This document shows, in pieces, positions 36,695-49,591 of a DNA stretch of 64,000 bases; within the stretch, counting starts at the first letter, position 1, and each line of letters opens with the position of its first letter. The position numbers and the translations under genes are program-made. Source of the stretch: Tenebrio molitor (lineage: Eukaryota > Arthropoda > Insecta > Coleoptera > Tenebrionidae). The stretch covers positions 5,270,001 through 5,334,000 of the forward strand of contig NC_091055.1 in NCBI RefSeq assembly GCF_963966145.1, read 5' to 3'. The notes under the pieces are model-generated. The model saw only the letters and a program-made list of their open reading frames with translations, ran no database searches and was not told the DNA's origin.

Positions 36695-39600
36695 GTAAGA
36701 TCTAATTAAGCAATGAAGGGGTTTCATTAAGCAAATAGTTTCATAGCTCAGTAGTCGTTCAAAATACAGAGGAAATGGATAAGCCTGGAAAATGTAATAA
36801 ATAACGATAACACAGCAACGACAAACGTGCAGATATGTACTGATAAAAATCGATACGAACATTGGAGCAACAAGGGGTTCGGGATAGAACGAAAACTACA
36901 TGTTGCAAAATAAAAAGAATAAATACCAATTGTAAACAAAATTATTTAAAATGCACAATTTTCACCGACTGAATGCACTTAACTGATAATTAAAAACAAC
37001 AGCAGATAACGATGCAATTAGACTTAAGGTAGATACACTTGACATATGCTAGATCTTCTCTGGACAATTACGTATGTTATCTATTTTAAATGATAAGGAT
37101 TTGTTGTTTTGATTGTCTGACTAACAGCAGTTCTAAACATTTTGGCATATGAAACGAAAATTTGCTTTAATAAAGGTATATAATTATATAAAAAAATATG
37201 CATGGTGATAAATAATAAGTAATTTATATTAAGCTTAAATGATAAGCAACTGAGTCAAAATTATTGCAATAAAATAATTACTTATAAAGACTTGGAATTC
37301 AAGACTCAACATTTTAATAATCGAAAAATTGTTGGATTTTCCGTTAATTTGTTAAATTATTTTATATTCACATATAGGAATTGATGGCCAATTTTGTAAC
37401 AAATAAATTAATAGCAAACTCTATTGTGTTGTGTAGCTGTAATTATCAATAATAACCTTGAAGGACAACCACTGCAGCTATAAAAAGACTTAACAGTATT
37501 TATTAGTATGCAAATATGTAATAATCAGGTAAAAACATTACTGGAAATACTCTCCTTGTTCTTGATTTAATAGGTTATATAGGTGCTTAGAAAGAAAGTC
37601 TCCTGTCAAAATCTAGTCAAAGTTGCCAATCACTTTTGCTTGTGTTCATTCATAATTATGGTTAAAAAGTTTCATGTTGGAATTTTTTTTAACGATAAGC
37701 GGCAGCAATGACTCATACTCATTAAAATATTTTTGAGAGTAAATTCCAATGACTTTCGATAACTCGTTCACTCAAAATCGTCGAGATCGAATTGAACATT
37801 TTCGGTCTTAAAATACAATGCCTTTTAAAAATTGATGGAACTGTACGACTTGTACAACTTTTTCAAAACTAAGTTTTAAGAGTCAAGAAGCTATGCAAAG
37901 CACAAAATGAAAAATAGACGTTAAGGCTTCGCACACGTTTCAATTCACTATCAAAAAATGTTGGACATTTAGATAACAGTCCAGTTACATATGCATTCCT
38001 TTCCCAGTTGATGATACTAGAGTAAAATTAACGAGCAAAATAATGAACGATTAGTGAATAATAAGTGTGGATATATTTTTGACGTTTGAAAGTGTGTCTA
38101 GAATTTATATTACACTATCTACATCAAGTAAAAGAAAATTGATTTTCTACATGCTAAGAAATAATTTTTTGATGGTGTTGGTAAATTTTGCACTTACGAG
38201 TCTGGTAGAAAATATTGTTTCACACAGAAACAATGCAATTGTATTGTTGGAATAAAATTCATTTCTAGTTGCAGGTACATAGCAATTTGGAAACTTTATT
38301 CTGCGATAAATGCAAACAAGCAAAGAATCAGACAAGAAATTGCATAGTAATGAATTTTTTAATAACGAAAATATTCGAACGGTGATGGACCGCTCGGTAT
38401 TTTAAGATATTTTAATTTGACCCCAACTTACGCTAAAATTATTAAATGTATAAAGTAAATGTATTACCTTGCACAACACTTGGAGAGTGTATACTGTGAT
38501 TAAGTAATGCAAATCCTTAACCGTCACTAATCGAAATTGCACATGTGGAGATAAAAATAGTATCTTGAACTCAAAATCAATGAAATGGTCCAGACGTAGT
38601 TGCTCATTAAATAGCGTCCATGAATACCACCACTAATTCTGACAAATATTTTTTACGTATATTTGAAGCCACCGTGTGTGATGCTCGTATTCGTCGCGAC
38701 GATTGACCGACGATTGATCGCAACAAATTAAAATGCGTATTGTTCCCCGTTAGTTTAAAAGTAATAATTAACGATTATTTGCTATTAATAGATAAGATTG
38801 CTAGAAACTACTGTTGAGGACAATTAATACGGTCATTGTCATTCCTCAATCAATACCAGATATCGTTCCGGTTTAAATTCTTTGACTTTGAAAAAGAATG
38901 AAAGTTGCCAAACCAACACAAATAGCATAATTTGTCTGTCTGTATAATTGGTTGCATAACCAATTTACAATTTATTATCACTATACATTTTTATTAGGTG
39001 TTAAAAACCAACAAAATACTCTATAATTTCTGCTAACTTAGTTACGAATATTTAATGTGTGATAAAATAAGCGAAAATATACATATTCATGAATTTTATT
39101 TAATGATTTAAGTTGTCACAGTTTTCCATTTAACGAGTAAGCGGTTGCACATGTCACATCGAACTGCAGATTACCCTTAATTGACTTTCCACTAATCAAA
39201 TTATACATTTAAAGCAGTTCAGTGGTAAATTTTAGCCATCACATGATAAAATATTCCGCTTTTAGTGCAGTTTCCGGTCTATTTTAATAACAGTCACAAT
39301 TTCTTTCGTCCTTTTGTTAATGAGGAAAATTATATCTTAGTTTTTATTTGTTAAATTTAAACAAATTTCACAAATCGTAAAATTAAAAGTTTTGTATTTA
39401 TTGGAAAACGGAAACAATTTTTTAAAATGAAGCTGCTAGATTTTGTTTATTTTAACCATTCAAAATTAAAGAAAAGTAGTGTACACTTGGAATATCCTTC
39501 AATAGAGATTCTAGATACCCCATCATCAACAAGAAATTGACGTTTATTGTATGATACAAAGTTGTTAAAACAATGATAAATATATCTAAGATACAAATAC

Positions 39601-40599
39601 AAATAATGACATTAGATCACCTAGAACAATATTGTTATGCACCATGCAAAAAGATTATTGTTAATTTGCTATTATTGGTTACATGTCACATGTGTTAAGT
39701 CTGTTAAAAAATTGCCTTTCATACTATACCCATTGTTTCGGGGGAAAACTCCAACGGAACCAAATCCATCTTTAACCTACAAACAAACATATAAGTATGC
39801 AGTAATGCAGTATAACAAAAGAATTTTATATTTTAGAAATATGACGTTCTGTGTCGCCTGGTTAATATTTTTCACCCTTATGTATCAAGGATCATTAAAT
39901 CTATTGAAAGAGACAGTTATGTTGCAAAATAGTTTATTCTGTTGCGATGTTTGCGTCAATAAGTAACTCTTCAATTCTGTTGGCTAATGGTTATTATTTA
40001 TCAATTTGTTCATGGAAAATTTGCAGATGCCTTTTGACCTGTCGCACTATATTGATAAACTAAATAATTAATCATTTCGTTAAATCAATTTAATTTGCAA
40101 CAGTCTTTTTCTGATTACGAATAGATAAATCTAAAACAATTTATATTACATTGTTTACTTCACACAACATAATATCATGGATTTTTACAATGTGTGACTG
40201 GCACTACTGGCAGCTGTCATCGCTGTCATCAGGAGGACGGTTTTAATTGTCTTTTATCATAATAGTTTGCCGTATTCTCAAATTTCAGACTTTGCTCTAT
40301 TTTTTCCTATTATCTGAGTATTTTTTCATCAAAATTTACCACACTTCGATTTGATAACAGTCGTCCTTGTACTTAGTGGAAACTATTTGTTACTTTGATA
40401 TTAACGTGTCAATTTTTGAAATGTTTTTCACTTGTTTGTTTTCGTTGACTGTTAATAAAAAAAATATTTTTTTTTTTTTTTTGAAGAACACTGTTGATTT
40501 GATTGTGTTTACACTGAATCTGAAGTGCTTTGGATATGTTTTTTCCGGAAAAATTACCACATGATGTTCGATAAGACTAATGATCGTAACTAAGGTGAC

Positions 40600-41260
40600 T
40601 GTTTGTTTTGGAGTCTGAAAACTTTTGGATCTTTGATCGGACAAGATCTTTGGGCTTGAAGTGATCACTGATCGGTTCGTGGCGGCATTGTGACCTGGTT
40701 CCAGAGTCTGCAGAATCGCGGTTTGAACGTTTGAAGGTCGCTTGGCGTTTGATAGAGGGGATGCACCCGAGAGACAGACGGCGGATTCTGTCCCGGTGAC
40801 GGTTAGAAGCTGATTGCAGCATCATCGCGTATGAAAAGGGTGAGTTAGGGGTAGGTCGGCGCGTCTCAGATTCCATTATTCTACCCCATTGACAAAGGCT
40901 CCCCAAATATCCTATTCGAGCCGGTTTTTTACGGAACGGATGCGTGAGAGGGGTGAGGCCCAGGTGCGACATTGAACCCATTTGATGCACGGCGATTCTT
41001 GCAAACAAAGATCGCAATCAGCAGCCCACGGCAATGGGTTGGAGCCAGAAAGTACCGACAGTATCGCAGCGCGCTTCCAAAGCCTAAGACATATCGTGAA
41101 CGCGACATCTACACGCGATTTCTCGCACCTGTTCCGCTTGACCGTTGCTAGCTCCACTTGACACCCCCGACACGCGATCCCAGCACCTCCCACTCTGGAC
41201 CAAGAGGTATGACTTACAACAAGATCTGGCCGACGCGGCTTGTCCAAATCTTTTTTTTTA
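40600..41260. other. GC-rich island in AT-rich DNA
   Basis: About 660 bp with visibly higher GC than both flanks and many CpG dinucleotides (for example GACGGCGGATTC, ACACGCGATCC). On the minus strand two overlapping frames stay open for 146 and 111 codons (40577-41017 and 40912-41247), but neither looks like a known protein. It may be a decayed retroelement piece or other inserted sequence. Confidence 0.4.
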
Positions 41261-44200
41261 TACTTTTATCCTTACCAAAATTGTACAATTGTCAAAAAAT
41301 TGAAACTCCTACTGTTCACAATTTAAATGTATCAATATTTTTAACATTTTGACACAGCCACATCTGAATTAAAATTAGCAAAAAGTAACAACAAATTTAA
41401 ATTTTAAATAAGTGATAAGCTGTTACACAAATATCCTGCACAATTAAAATTTCTATTTAGTTAACATGTTTATTTTTTCACACAACAGTCAATATCACGC
41501 ATACATTTTTTGAACGATATTTACAAAATTTTTAATATACACTTCTACAATAAAGTAAGTTTGTTTTGATAATTTTCCTATAGTTATCAGAGTATTTTCC
41601 GACCATCATCAAAATGATTATTAATCTAACTATGTAGTTTCATTAGAGAAGTTATAATTAATGATAAATATCATCACTGATAACGTCGACATAATTGACT
41701 CGTCGATGTAATCAAAGTTGTTGGAACAAAAAGCGCTCTAGTCTACTCTACTATGCCATTAATAGTAACTATATAATAATCTAATTTGATAACGAATGGC
41801 CTTTATTTTATTTTTATGTGAAATAATAACTTCCCTGATAAATTTTCGTTGAATCGAATTATGTATTAACATTAGGTATTATCGCCTTTGTGAAAAGAAT
41901 ATTTTCATTTAAATATAAATTAGTTGAAACTTTTAACAGACAATTTCGTCCCTATCCAAAACAAAAACAAAATTATTTACTCTCAAATATAAAATTAATA
42001 CAGATTATTTTTCTATTAATTATTATAATGGTAATAATTATTAACATTGATAATTTTTTTATCAATGGAGCTACGGACACTACCTTTTCCCATAAAAGAA
42101 ATGTTTTATTTTTTTTTATTTCAAATTTACATATTTCAAAATTAATTATGTACCTACCGTCAAATATAAAATTAACAGAGTTTTTTTTAAATTTTAAACC
42201 ATAAGCAACCATAATGGCCAATTAGTTGGTAGTAAAATGAATTTTAACATTAGTAATTCTTTTATCAATGAAACTACCAAACACCCCCTTTTTTCATAAA
42301 AGATACACCAATGTATGTATTTTTATTTTGGGAATTAAAACAATGCACTTATTCAATGACCTATTATTGATCCGTTTATTTTTTATCAACTGCATTCCCC
42401 TGTAAAAATTAAGGTAGACGCAAATATCAAATTAATCATTTTTAAAACCTTTTATCTTCTGATAATAATCATTTTCACTCATCTTTGTACCGCAAACATT
42501 TTTTTAAATAACATTTTTGTTTTATAATACAAAAATTTCCGATAATATTGCCGAATCTGGAAAAGATTTTAAATTATATTTTTATTTTATAGTTAAATTA
42601 ACTCATATCGAAGAGTAGGTATTTTTTAAGTGTTTTTTTGGAAATAATAAAATAAAGCAATATATTAAATATTAAGTACAGTTACATATAGAGCACTTGA
42701 AATTGACTTCATTTAAAAAATTAACAGCTGTGGTCACCCACACGTCAAATTGAACACTCGACTATCTTTACCTATATAAACTGACAAGTCTTCAGGTAAA
42801 AGGTTTAGTGGGTAAAACATCACAATTGTGATTAGTCCCCCATCCAAAATGCAGCTACAACCCTACTCCGGTATATTGTGAAATTCTAAAAAAATAGATC
42901 AAGGGAAACGTTTTCGCTAGCATGCTCCTTTTATGTGAATCAGTTGTGGGACTAATTATTGTCGGAAAAATATGTACCCTATAGACTTACAAACACATGT
43001 CAAAGTCTGTGGTGTATAATAAAAATGGAGGTAATCATAAGTTGTTTAAAACGAATGCAGCTGGACCAAAAAACGGATTCAATGTCATCTATTAAGGGTG
43101 TAAACTATTTTGCAAAATCTGAATGTACAGTTTTATCAAATGGAAGAGACGATGTAAAATCGGAAGTGAAAGTATAAAAATATAAAAAATAATAACCATG
43201 CGATTGAACGAATTTAAATTTGAAGCAAATGAAACTAGATCTACCAGATTACAAACTTACTCAATAAATTAATTATCAGGAAGTATCACACGATAGGTGA
43301 TAGTGTCGATTCGTTTTCGTCACCCACTAGATGTTTCAAATTTTTCCACAAAAAACGATTTAATCATTCACGAGTGTCGAAATTAGCAAGAAATTTACTT
43401 TGACGTACAAAAAAAAATTTACATTACAAATGTGCGACGAGACAGAGTTCTGCACAATGTTGTTTGTAATAGGTGGGACAGTTTGACAGTTCTAGAAATA
43501 GAATTTTAGTTGTGAATGAAAAAATGTTGAACAACTCACTTAAATGAGCACCGATTTATTGGCCAAAAAGGGCAAGAAGCACATTCATGACAAGTATTAA
43601 CCAGCAGCTTGACCAGAATTCACCGTGAGGAATGTACAGTCGGCCTCGCATAAAAACGCACAACTGATTTATTATCCATTCGCAGACCTGATGTCTCAAA
43701 TTGACAGTCGATTTTACACGAAGCACACTTTAAAAACTGAAATATTACCATACAGATAGACATTTTTGGATTAGTTATGTATGCAGTGACGTCAAATTTA
43801 TTCATGTTTGTTTATCTTCCTACAAACTGAAGACCTTCAGTGAGAACAGTATGCTACACTCGAGATTTCAAAAAACTGAAACATTAGCTCAATTATGTCA
43901 TATTAATTTGGAGAAATTTTTAAAATTTCAAAGCATCTAGTATTTAATCATTTTCGTGGCAGCTGAATCAGTTCATGCCAAAAATGAATTATCGAGATTC
44001 CGGCGTAATGAATTTCATAATACAATTCAAAATGAATAATGATGCGATTTGCAATTTTAAAACCAGTTTCTACACTACAAAAGATCGCCAAAAGCAAGTA
44101 CTAGCTTCACTACAAAATGAAAGAAGTTATTCGAGAAGGTGATTCATTTATTATTATCACAAATTAGTTCGAATGTTCAAATTTATTACAAGTGTTTAAA

Positions 44201-44836
44201 AGATAACTAACTTTCTAAAACTAGAAAGGTGAGAGAAGTCATTCAATTTGTTTCAGACTGTACACCACATCAAACTCGAACTTTGATATTTTGGATGGGA
44301 TAGGACAGTGAGTTCATTGTTATATAATAAGTTGTTGCCAAAAAGTTATTTGGCACAGTTGAACAGTGAGAGAAATAAAAAATAAATTAAAACAAAATGA
44401 AAAAATTAAATAATTAGAAAACAAAAAAATATTCCTATAAAAGACACTGTAGTTTAAAAAAGCTTTGATTTATGTGTTTAGGAGATAGTGTAGTAATTTT
44501 TCTAGTATTTTGTGTGTGCTCCATAAAAACTTAAACTGGTGCCATTTATCTTTTCTTCTTTTTTTTTGACAGGGGTAAGTTAATCCTGTGACAAACCAAG
44601 CGAATTACATAAACATCTCTTCATTTTAAATATGTTTTATTATAAGTTCGGTTTACAGAATGATTTATTTTTAAAAGGTTAGAAAAGCTCTGCAAACATT
44701 TTGCTAAGTCGTTAGTGTACACATTTTACTTATGTTTTAATTAAACGTTTTTTGTAGTAAATAAACCAAAATTTGGCATCGATAAACAATACATTGAATT
44801 CTGATAAGTGATAAATGATAATACAAATGCATATAT

Positions 44837-45030
44837 CCGGTGTTCATTTAAATTTATCCTCAAAGTAGAAGGATCTATTGTGAACGCACCACGAATTACG
44901 GATCACTGATCAGCTGTTTAAATAACCTCACTTTTTGCGTTGTTTGTGTTTTTACTCTGCAGACTGACGAGTGCGCGTTCACAATCAACTCTTCAACGCC
45001 AACTTTGAAGATAAATTTAAATGATCACCC
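44837..45030. mobile_element. Foldback element with GGTGTTCATTTAAATTTATC-like ends
   Basis: The left arm, GGTGTTCATTTAAATTTATC followed by CTCAAAGT and TTGTGAACGC, is mirrored at the right by GCGTTCACAATC, ACTTTGAAGATAAATTTAAATGATCACC. The right arm carries an extra GCGTTGA-type insertion relative to the left. The length (about 194 bp) and the absence of coding fit a MITE. Exact ends and target duplication were not settled. Confidence 0.65.
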
Positions 45031-45889
45031 AATAGATTAGATGTATTTTCCTATGTAAATGAGCAAATATGTTTTTACTTTTTATTTAATAATTAAGTAA
45101 TTAAACCATAACGTATTTAAATATCTCGGTGAAGCACTGCCATCTAGACACACGGTAAAACTAATTCTAATAATGGAGTTAAAAACAATATTTAATAATA
45201 CACCAAGTATGTAATTTATTTTGTACCAAAAAGTTACAAAAAAAAATTCAACAGAAAAGAAAGTAGATTATTTTTATAAAACACTAGATTTGAAAACATT
45301 GGAATATAATGTTTTAATTCTATAATTGCCTATTTTTTGCATACATTTTGCTAACGATGTTATAAAAGTCATTACGGTTTTAAACATTTTGGACCATGTT
45401 TTACAAATACATATACCTACCTTTACGAGGGGGAGCCCACGAGCAAGTCATCTACTTATCTTTATTTTGCTCATCAAAGCTGTCATTTTGTTAGTGATCA
45501 GTGGATTTTTTGAAAAATTGAATTGGGTTTGTTCTATCTCATAATTAAAAACATGAACAGTTACTCAGTAACAGAGTCATTTGTGTTTTATTACAAATTC
45601 AATCATCACTTATCTTTCACTTATCCAGAATATGTCCATCGGGTCACACGATAAATTTGACTGTTGTTGATCACAAAATTTTTCAAAAAATTGTATTTAC
45701 TTTTTTGAAATTGTGTTACACAGGCATTTATAAGGAAAGAAATATCTATAATATAATCATTCTGATAGTTAGATTTTAACTGGACGTGCTACTTGCAGTA
45801 TAATTAGCAAAAGTGGTGGCACGGAGCGGAGGGGTAGATCGATCCGAAATAATTTATCTGCAAAGTATAAGCTAATGCTTTTCTTTCAG

Positions 45890-46010
45890 ACGGGTGTTAA
45901 ATAATGCAATTGGTGCAGTGCAGATATCCCGAAATAACGATGCAAGCCCCTGTCAGCTATTGTTCGGACAGTTTGATGGCGAAGAGATGTCAAGAAACGA
46001 GACAAATTAA
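45890..46010 (+). other. Orphan exon-like block
   Basis: A strong acceptor (CTTTTCTTTCAG) with an upstream CTAAT branch-like motif precedes DNA of raised GC. Spliced to a phase-2 donor it reads 39 codons (RVLNNAIGAVQISRNN..., ending MSRNETN) to a stop at 46008-46010. In another frame it opens with ATG at 45904 as MQLVQCRYPEITMQAP and runs 43 codons to a weak GTAAAT donor. Both cannot be right; either could be chance. Confidence 0.25.
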
Positions 46011-46351
46011 AAATGACTGGGGGTACGGAAGGGTAAATATTTTGATATGGGTGTGATTTCCTAATTAATATTTAACGTCCATAGGTCTCCATTTTGGTGT
46101 AGGTGTCAAAGGGAGGAGCTTCGCCGGGTAAATGGAGGGAACGGCCAGTCAGGAGGGTTAAAAGCCAGACTAACGCCCTTTTGTCGCGCACATCCGCATC
46201 GAGTGCCGAAAGCGCAATTACCTTCCTGTACCATCGCTGAATCAAAACGGATAAGTCTTCACCTGACCATCGAACGGTCAACACAGTGCTAAGTACAGTG
46301 CTAACACCAGTGCCACTAACTCTCCAGTTCGCCACTTGACTGCTCACTTAC

Positions 46352-46440
46352 CTCCGAAATCGCTATCGGTTGAGGTACCGAAGACACACGTTCACGTTTA
46401 GAAGTATTTCGCAACGGAAGAGTGCGCTAGCCGCGTTGTC
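46352..46440 (-). other. Possible noncoding first exon, minus strand
   Basis: On the minus strand a GC-raised stretch ends in a perfect donor, CGGAG-GTAAGTGAG, at 46351-46352. It contains no ATG, so it would be a leader exon. The nearest minus-strand coding start downstream is CLN3 at 35380, whose ATG is preceded by an acceptor-like site. The link is inference only. Confidence 0.25.
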
Positions 46441-48721
46441 TTGAATTTTTCAAAATCCCTTTAATGAAGAGTGACACTTGCATTAGACCTGATGTATAAT
46501 TAAGCAGCGTCGACATTTCAAATTTAACGCGGTTCAACGGGAGCTGATAGAATACGGACAGGTGACAACGGTCTGTCTTATTACATATTCACGATTTGCA
46601 TTTGTGAATATTTAAAGATTGGCACGTCAACAGACGTATTATCCACATTTCAGACAGACCGTGTCTCTCTAGAACTTTGTGCTTAGGTTGCAGTCCACCT
46701 ACGTCAATTCTTCACTTTGTCTCTAATAGTTTTCAGAAGATTTGAATGCTAGCGATGGCGAGGAGTTGTAGTTCTTTTTGCTTTTGATTGTTGCTCAGAA
46801 AGCCGTGTCTTTAACAGGCTTTCGGGCAATAATCATTTCCAAACAGAACTTATCACGTCACAGATCTGTACTTGCCCAAACTACAATAAAGACATTTTCA
46901 ACATTGTGTCTTTTATTTATTTGACATTTCAGGATTCCTACTGCAGAGAACTGAATAAAGTGTTTGTTATTTGGCTGGGTCAAAAACGTAACGAAGAAAG
47001 TCACTGACTATAAAAAAACAAACTCGTTAAAGGGAGACTTGCTTTAGCTCCTCCCATTTAACTGTTAGGTACTTCAAAATAACGTATAAAAAGTTTAGTC
47101 AAAGACCCCTTGTAGAAGTTTAACTTGTCAAATGAGACACCTCAACATTTGTTCACGTATTAAAACTGGTTTTCCAACCGTTATGGTGACAGTGAAATTA
47201 AATTTTCTAAAATTGGGTCAAAGGAAACACCAGTTGAATTATTTTTGAATGATAGATGTCAAATTTAATATTTTGTCACCGAAAACTGTTATCCGTGTGA
47301 ACATGTGATATTTGAGAATTGCCAACTTAAAAGCTTTCATTCCAAATTTAGATTGTGATTAATGATTATTAAATTAAATTATTACAACTGTCGAACTGTC
47401 TGCACCAGTTTCGTTTTATTCATAAATAAGATTTACTTACAGATATGATAGATATGACACCCGAATTAGTGTGTAATTAAATGTATTTTAAAAATTTATT
47501 CTGTAAGCTGTAGCTGTAGCAAAATTGTAACTCTTTTTTTTTGGCGTCACATTGTATAATTTCATATTTCTGATTCCGCTATATTGATATTAATAATATT
47601 AATATGCTTTTGACGACTGCAAATTGTGATACCTATTATGTATTATCATCACGACGTAACAGTAACGGCGCGCGATATTAATGCGTAACGTTACGTACCT
47701 CCTAAAATATTTTAAACCACTTTGCAGATGTGCAATTAAATATTCTAAAAAGATTTACTGCGGCAGCGGTAACCGATGTAACTTTCCTCTTGTCTTATTT
47801 ATTTGTACACGCATGCTTGCACTACACTGAGACAACTATATACTTATGCAAATTAATATAAACCAGAATAAGTCATTATAAGGGAGAATATCGTAAATCA
47901 GAAACGTTTTCAAATATTAGACTAGTTATGGCTGAATTGAATTTGAGCTGTACGAATCGACAGTTATTTCATTTATTCTTTTTGCTAATAATTTAATTTA
48001 GTCGTTTTATCTCCTCTGTTATATTTCCGAGAATATAGCGCATGTGTCTATGCTGCTTTCTGTATTCTACAATTTCTACCGCGTTGACTGGGTCTCCCCT
48101 ACTTAGATTACTTTGCATATTACAAAATTGCATGACATGTGTTAAGACGATCGAATATACAATTATTATAAATACGTATCATTTGTTAAATTGAAACGCA
48201 TTAAAAATATGTAAATACTGAAATGTTCTGAGAACAAAAACAAGAACGTAAAGTTGTGTAATATTGCAGTAATGGAATAATAAATGTACGTACGCACATT
48301 ATCTATAACAGAAATGATAAGAACGTGCTGCACGTTACAGCTTATTTAACAGTTTTTACTTATTAATGCAAGAAGATAACATTAGCAACAACAAATCCTA
48401 GGAGTTATAAAAAATAAAATATGGAATGACAAGCGTAGAATAACCTGTAGGCAAGGAAACAACAGAAATGATTAATTATGAGAGTGAAAACACGTATATG
48501 TATTTGAATTAATTGTATGTTTATTTTCTTTTACCGGTGGACTATTTCCAATATGTATTTAGGCCTATAACGAGTTGCAGCAAAATCCTTTTGATAATGA
48601 TATAACAATGCTCTAACATGACCTCCTTGATTAATATTACACTCCGTCTCTATACCGCAACTGTAGCGTCAGCGAAATATCTGTTTTTTTTTTCAAATTA
48701 CTAAAGTTACTAGATATCAGT

Positions 48722-49235
48722 GAGTTTTTTTTTAAGACTGGCCATAGGTTACATGCTAATTTTTCAACCCCCTGTTAACTTTTGTTCCGATAAAATTATT
48801 CAAATCATTTTTGGAACAAAGTTGGAAGATTTTCTAAACTTTCGGATAGATTACAATTTAATATCCCAAACTGTCGAAAAAGTAGTGAAAAAAATATTTT
48901 TTACGGCGCCGAAATAATAGTACGTCCAGCGGCCGCCAGAGTAGCGCCATTGTCGGCATTGGCACTATAGTCTATTTTTTCCTGGTAGGCGCGTGCGTGC
49001 GCATTTACAAAATTTTAGACGATCTCCACTTATGGACGCTTTCAGCGCGCTCAAAAATATATTTTTTTACAACTTTTTCGACAGTTTGGGATATTGAATT
49101 GTAATCTATCCGATAGTTTAAAAAATCTTCCAACTTTGTTCCAAAAATGGTTTGAATATTTTCATCGGAACAAAAGTTAACAGGGGGTTGAAAAATTAGC
49201 ATATAAAACCCTATGGCTAGTCTTAAAAAAAACTC
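48722..49235. mobile_element. Long-armed foldback element (about 180 bp arms)
   Basis: The left arm, 48722 to about 48905, starts GAGTTTTTTTTTAAGACTGG. It is repeated in inverse orientation from about 49050 to 49235, ending TAGTCTTAAAAAAAACTC. The arms are highly similar, so each carries the same open frame (FQPPVNFCSD..., FGTKLEDFLN), on the plus strand left and the minus strand right. The centre (about 145 bp) is more GC-rich and not palindromic. No clear target duplication seen. Confidence 0.8.
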
Positions 49236-49243
49236 ATTGTATA

Positions 49244-49591
49244 CAGAGTGTTATTGAAAGTTGTACAGATATTTTAACTACGAGCTACAGGCTTCATGTA
49301 GAACTCGGAAAAAATATCTAAAAAAATCTATGTCAAAAAATAAAATGACATTTATATTGGCGTACATTTTATAAAACATGATATACAGGGTGTATTTTTA
49401 AAATGTGCCGAAATTTTACCTACGAGGTTGTTTGAAAACGTAGAAGACTAAAAGCAATTAAAAAAAATTGTAGCTCAAAAAATAAATGTAATTTTATTTT
49501 TTGACAGAATTTTTTAGATATTTTTTCCGAGTTCTACAAGAAGCCAGTAGCTCGTGGTTAAAATATCTGTACAACTTTCAATAACACCCTG
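49244..49591. mobile_element. Foldback MITE with CAGAGTGTTATTGAAAG ends, TA-flanked
   Basis: The left arm CAGAGTGTTATTGAAAGTTG is mirrored by the right end CAACTTTCAATAACACCCTG. TA flanks it at 49242-49243 and 49592-49593. The arms extend about 115 bp (shared AGATATTTT and CCGAGTTCTAC motifs). An internal TATACAGGGTG at about 49382 suggests nesting or a composite. The end type (TA-CAGGGTGT) fits Tc1/mariner-type MITEs. It lies 8 bp from the previous element. Confidence 0.8.

Noticed and set aside
39637..39966. 109-codon plus-strand ORF with a hydrophobic start in the gene-poor interval
   Set aside because: Biased AT composition, no promoter, splice or poly(A) context and no family features.
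41890..42221. Open frames on both strands with long hydrophobic runs
   Set aside because: They follow from very AT-rich sequence (runs of AAT/ATT) rather than coding.
42959..43177. 72-codon plus-strand ORF
   Set aside because: No splice or promoter context and no recognisable motif.
46072..46347. 91-codon minus-strand ORF ending FDTYTKMETYGR
   Set aside because: Starts from a non-ATG codon inside a probable intron just after a donor; no family resemblance.
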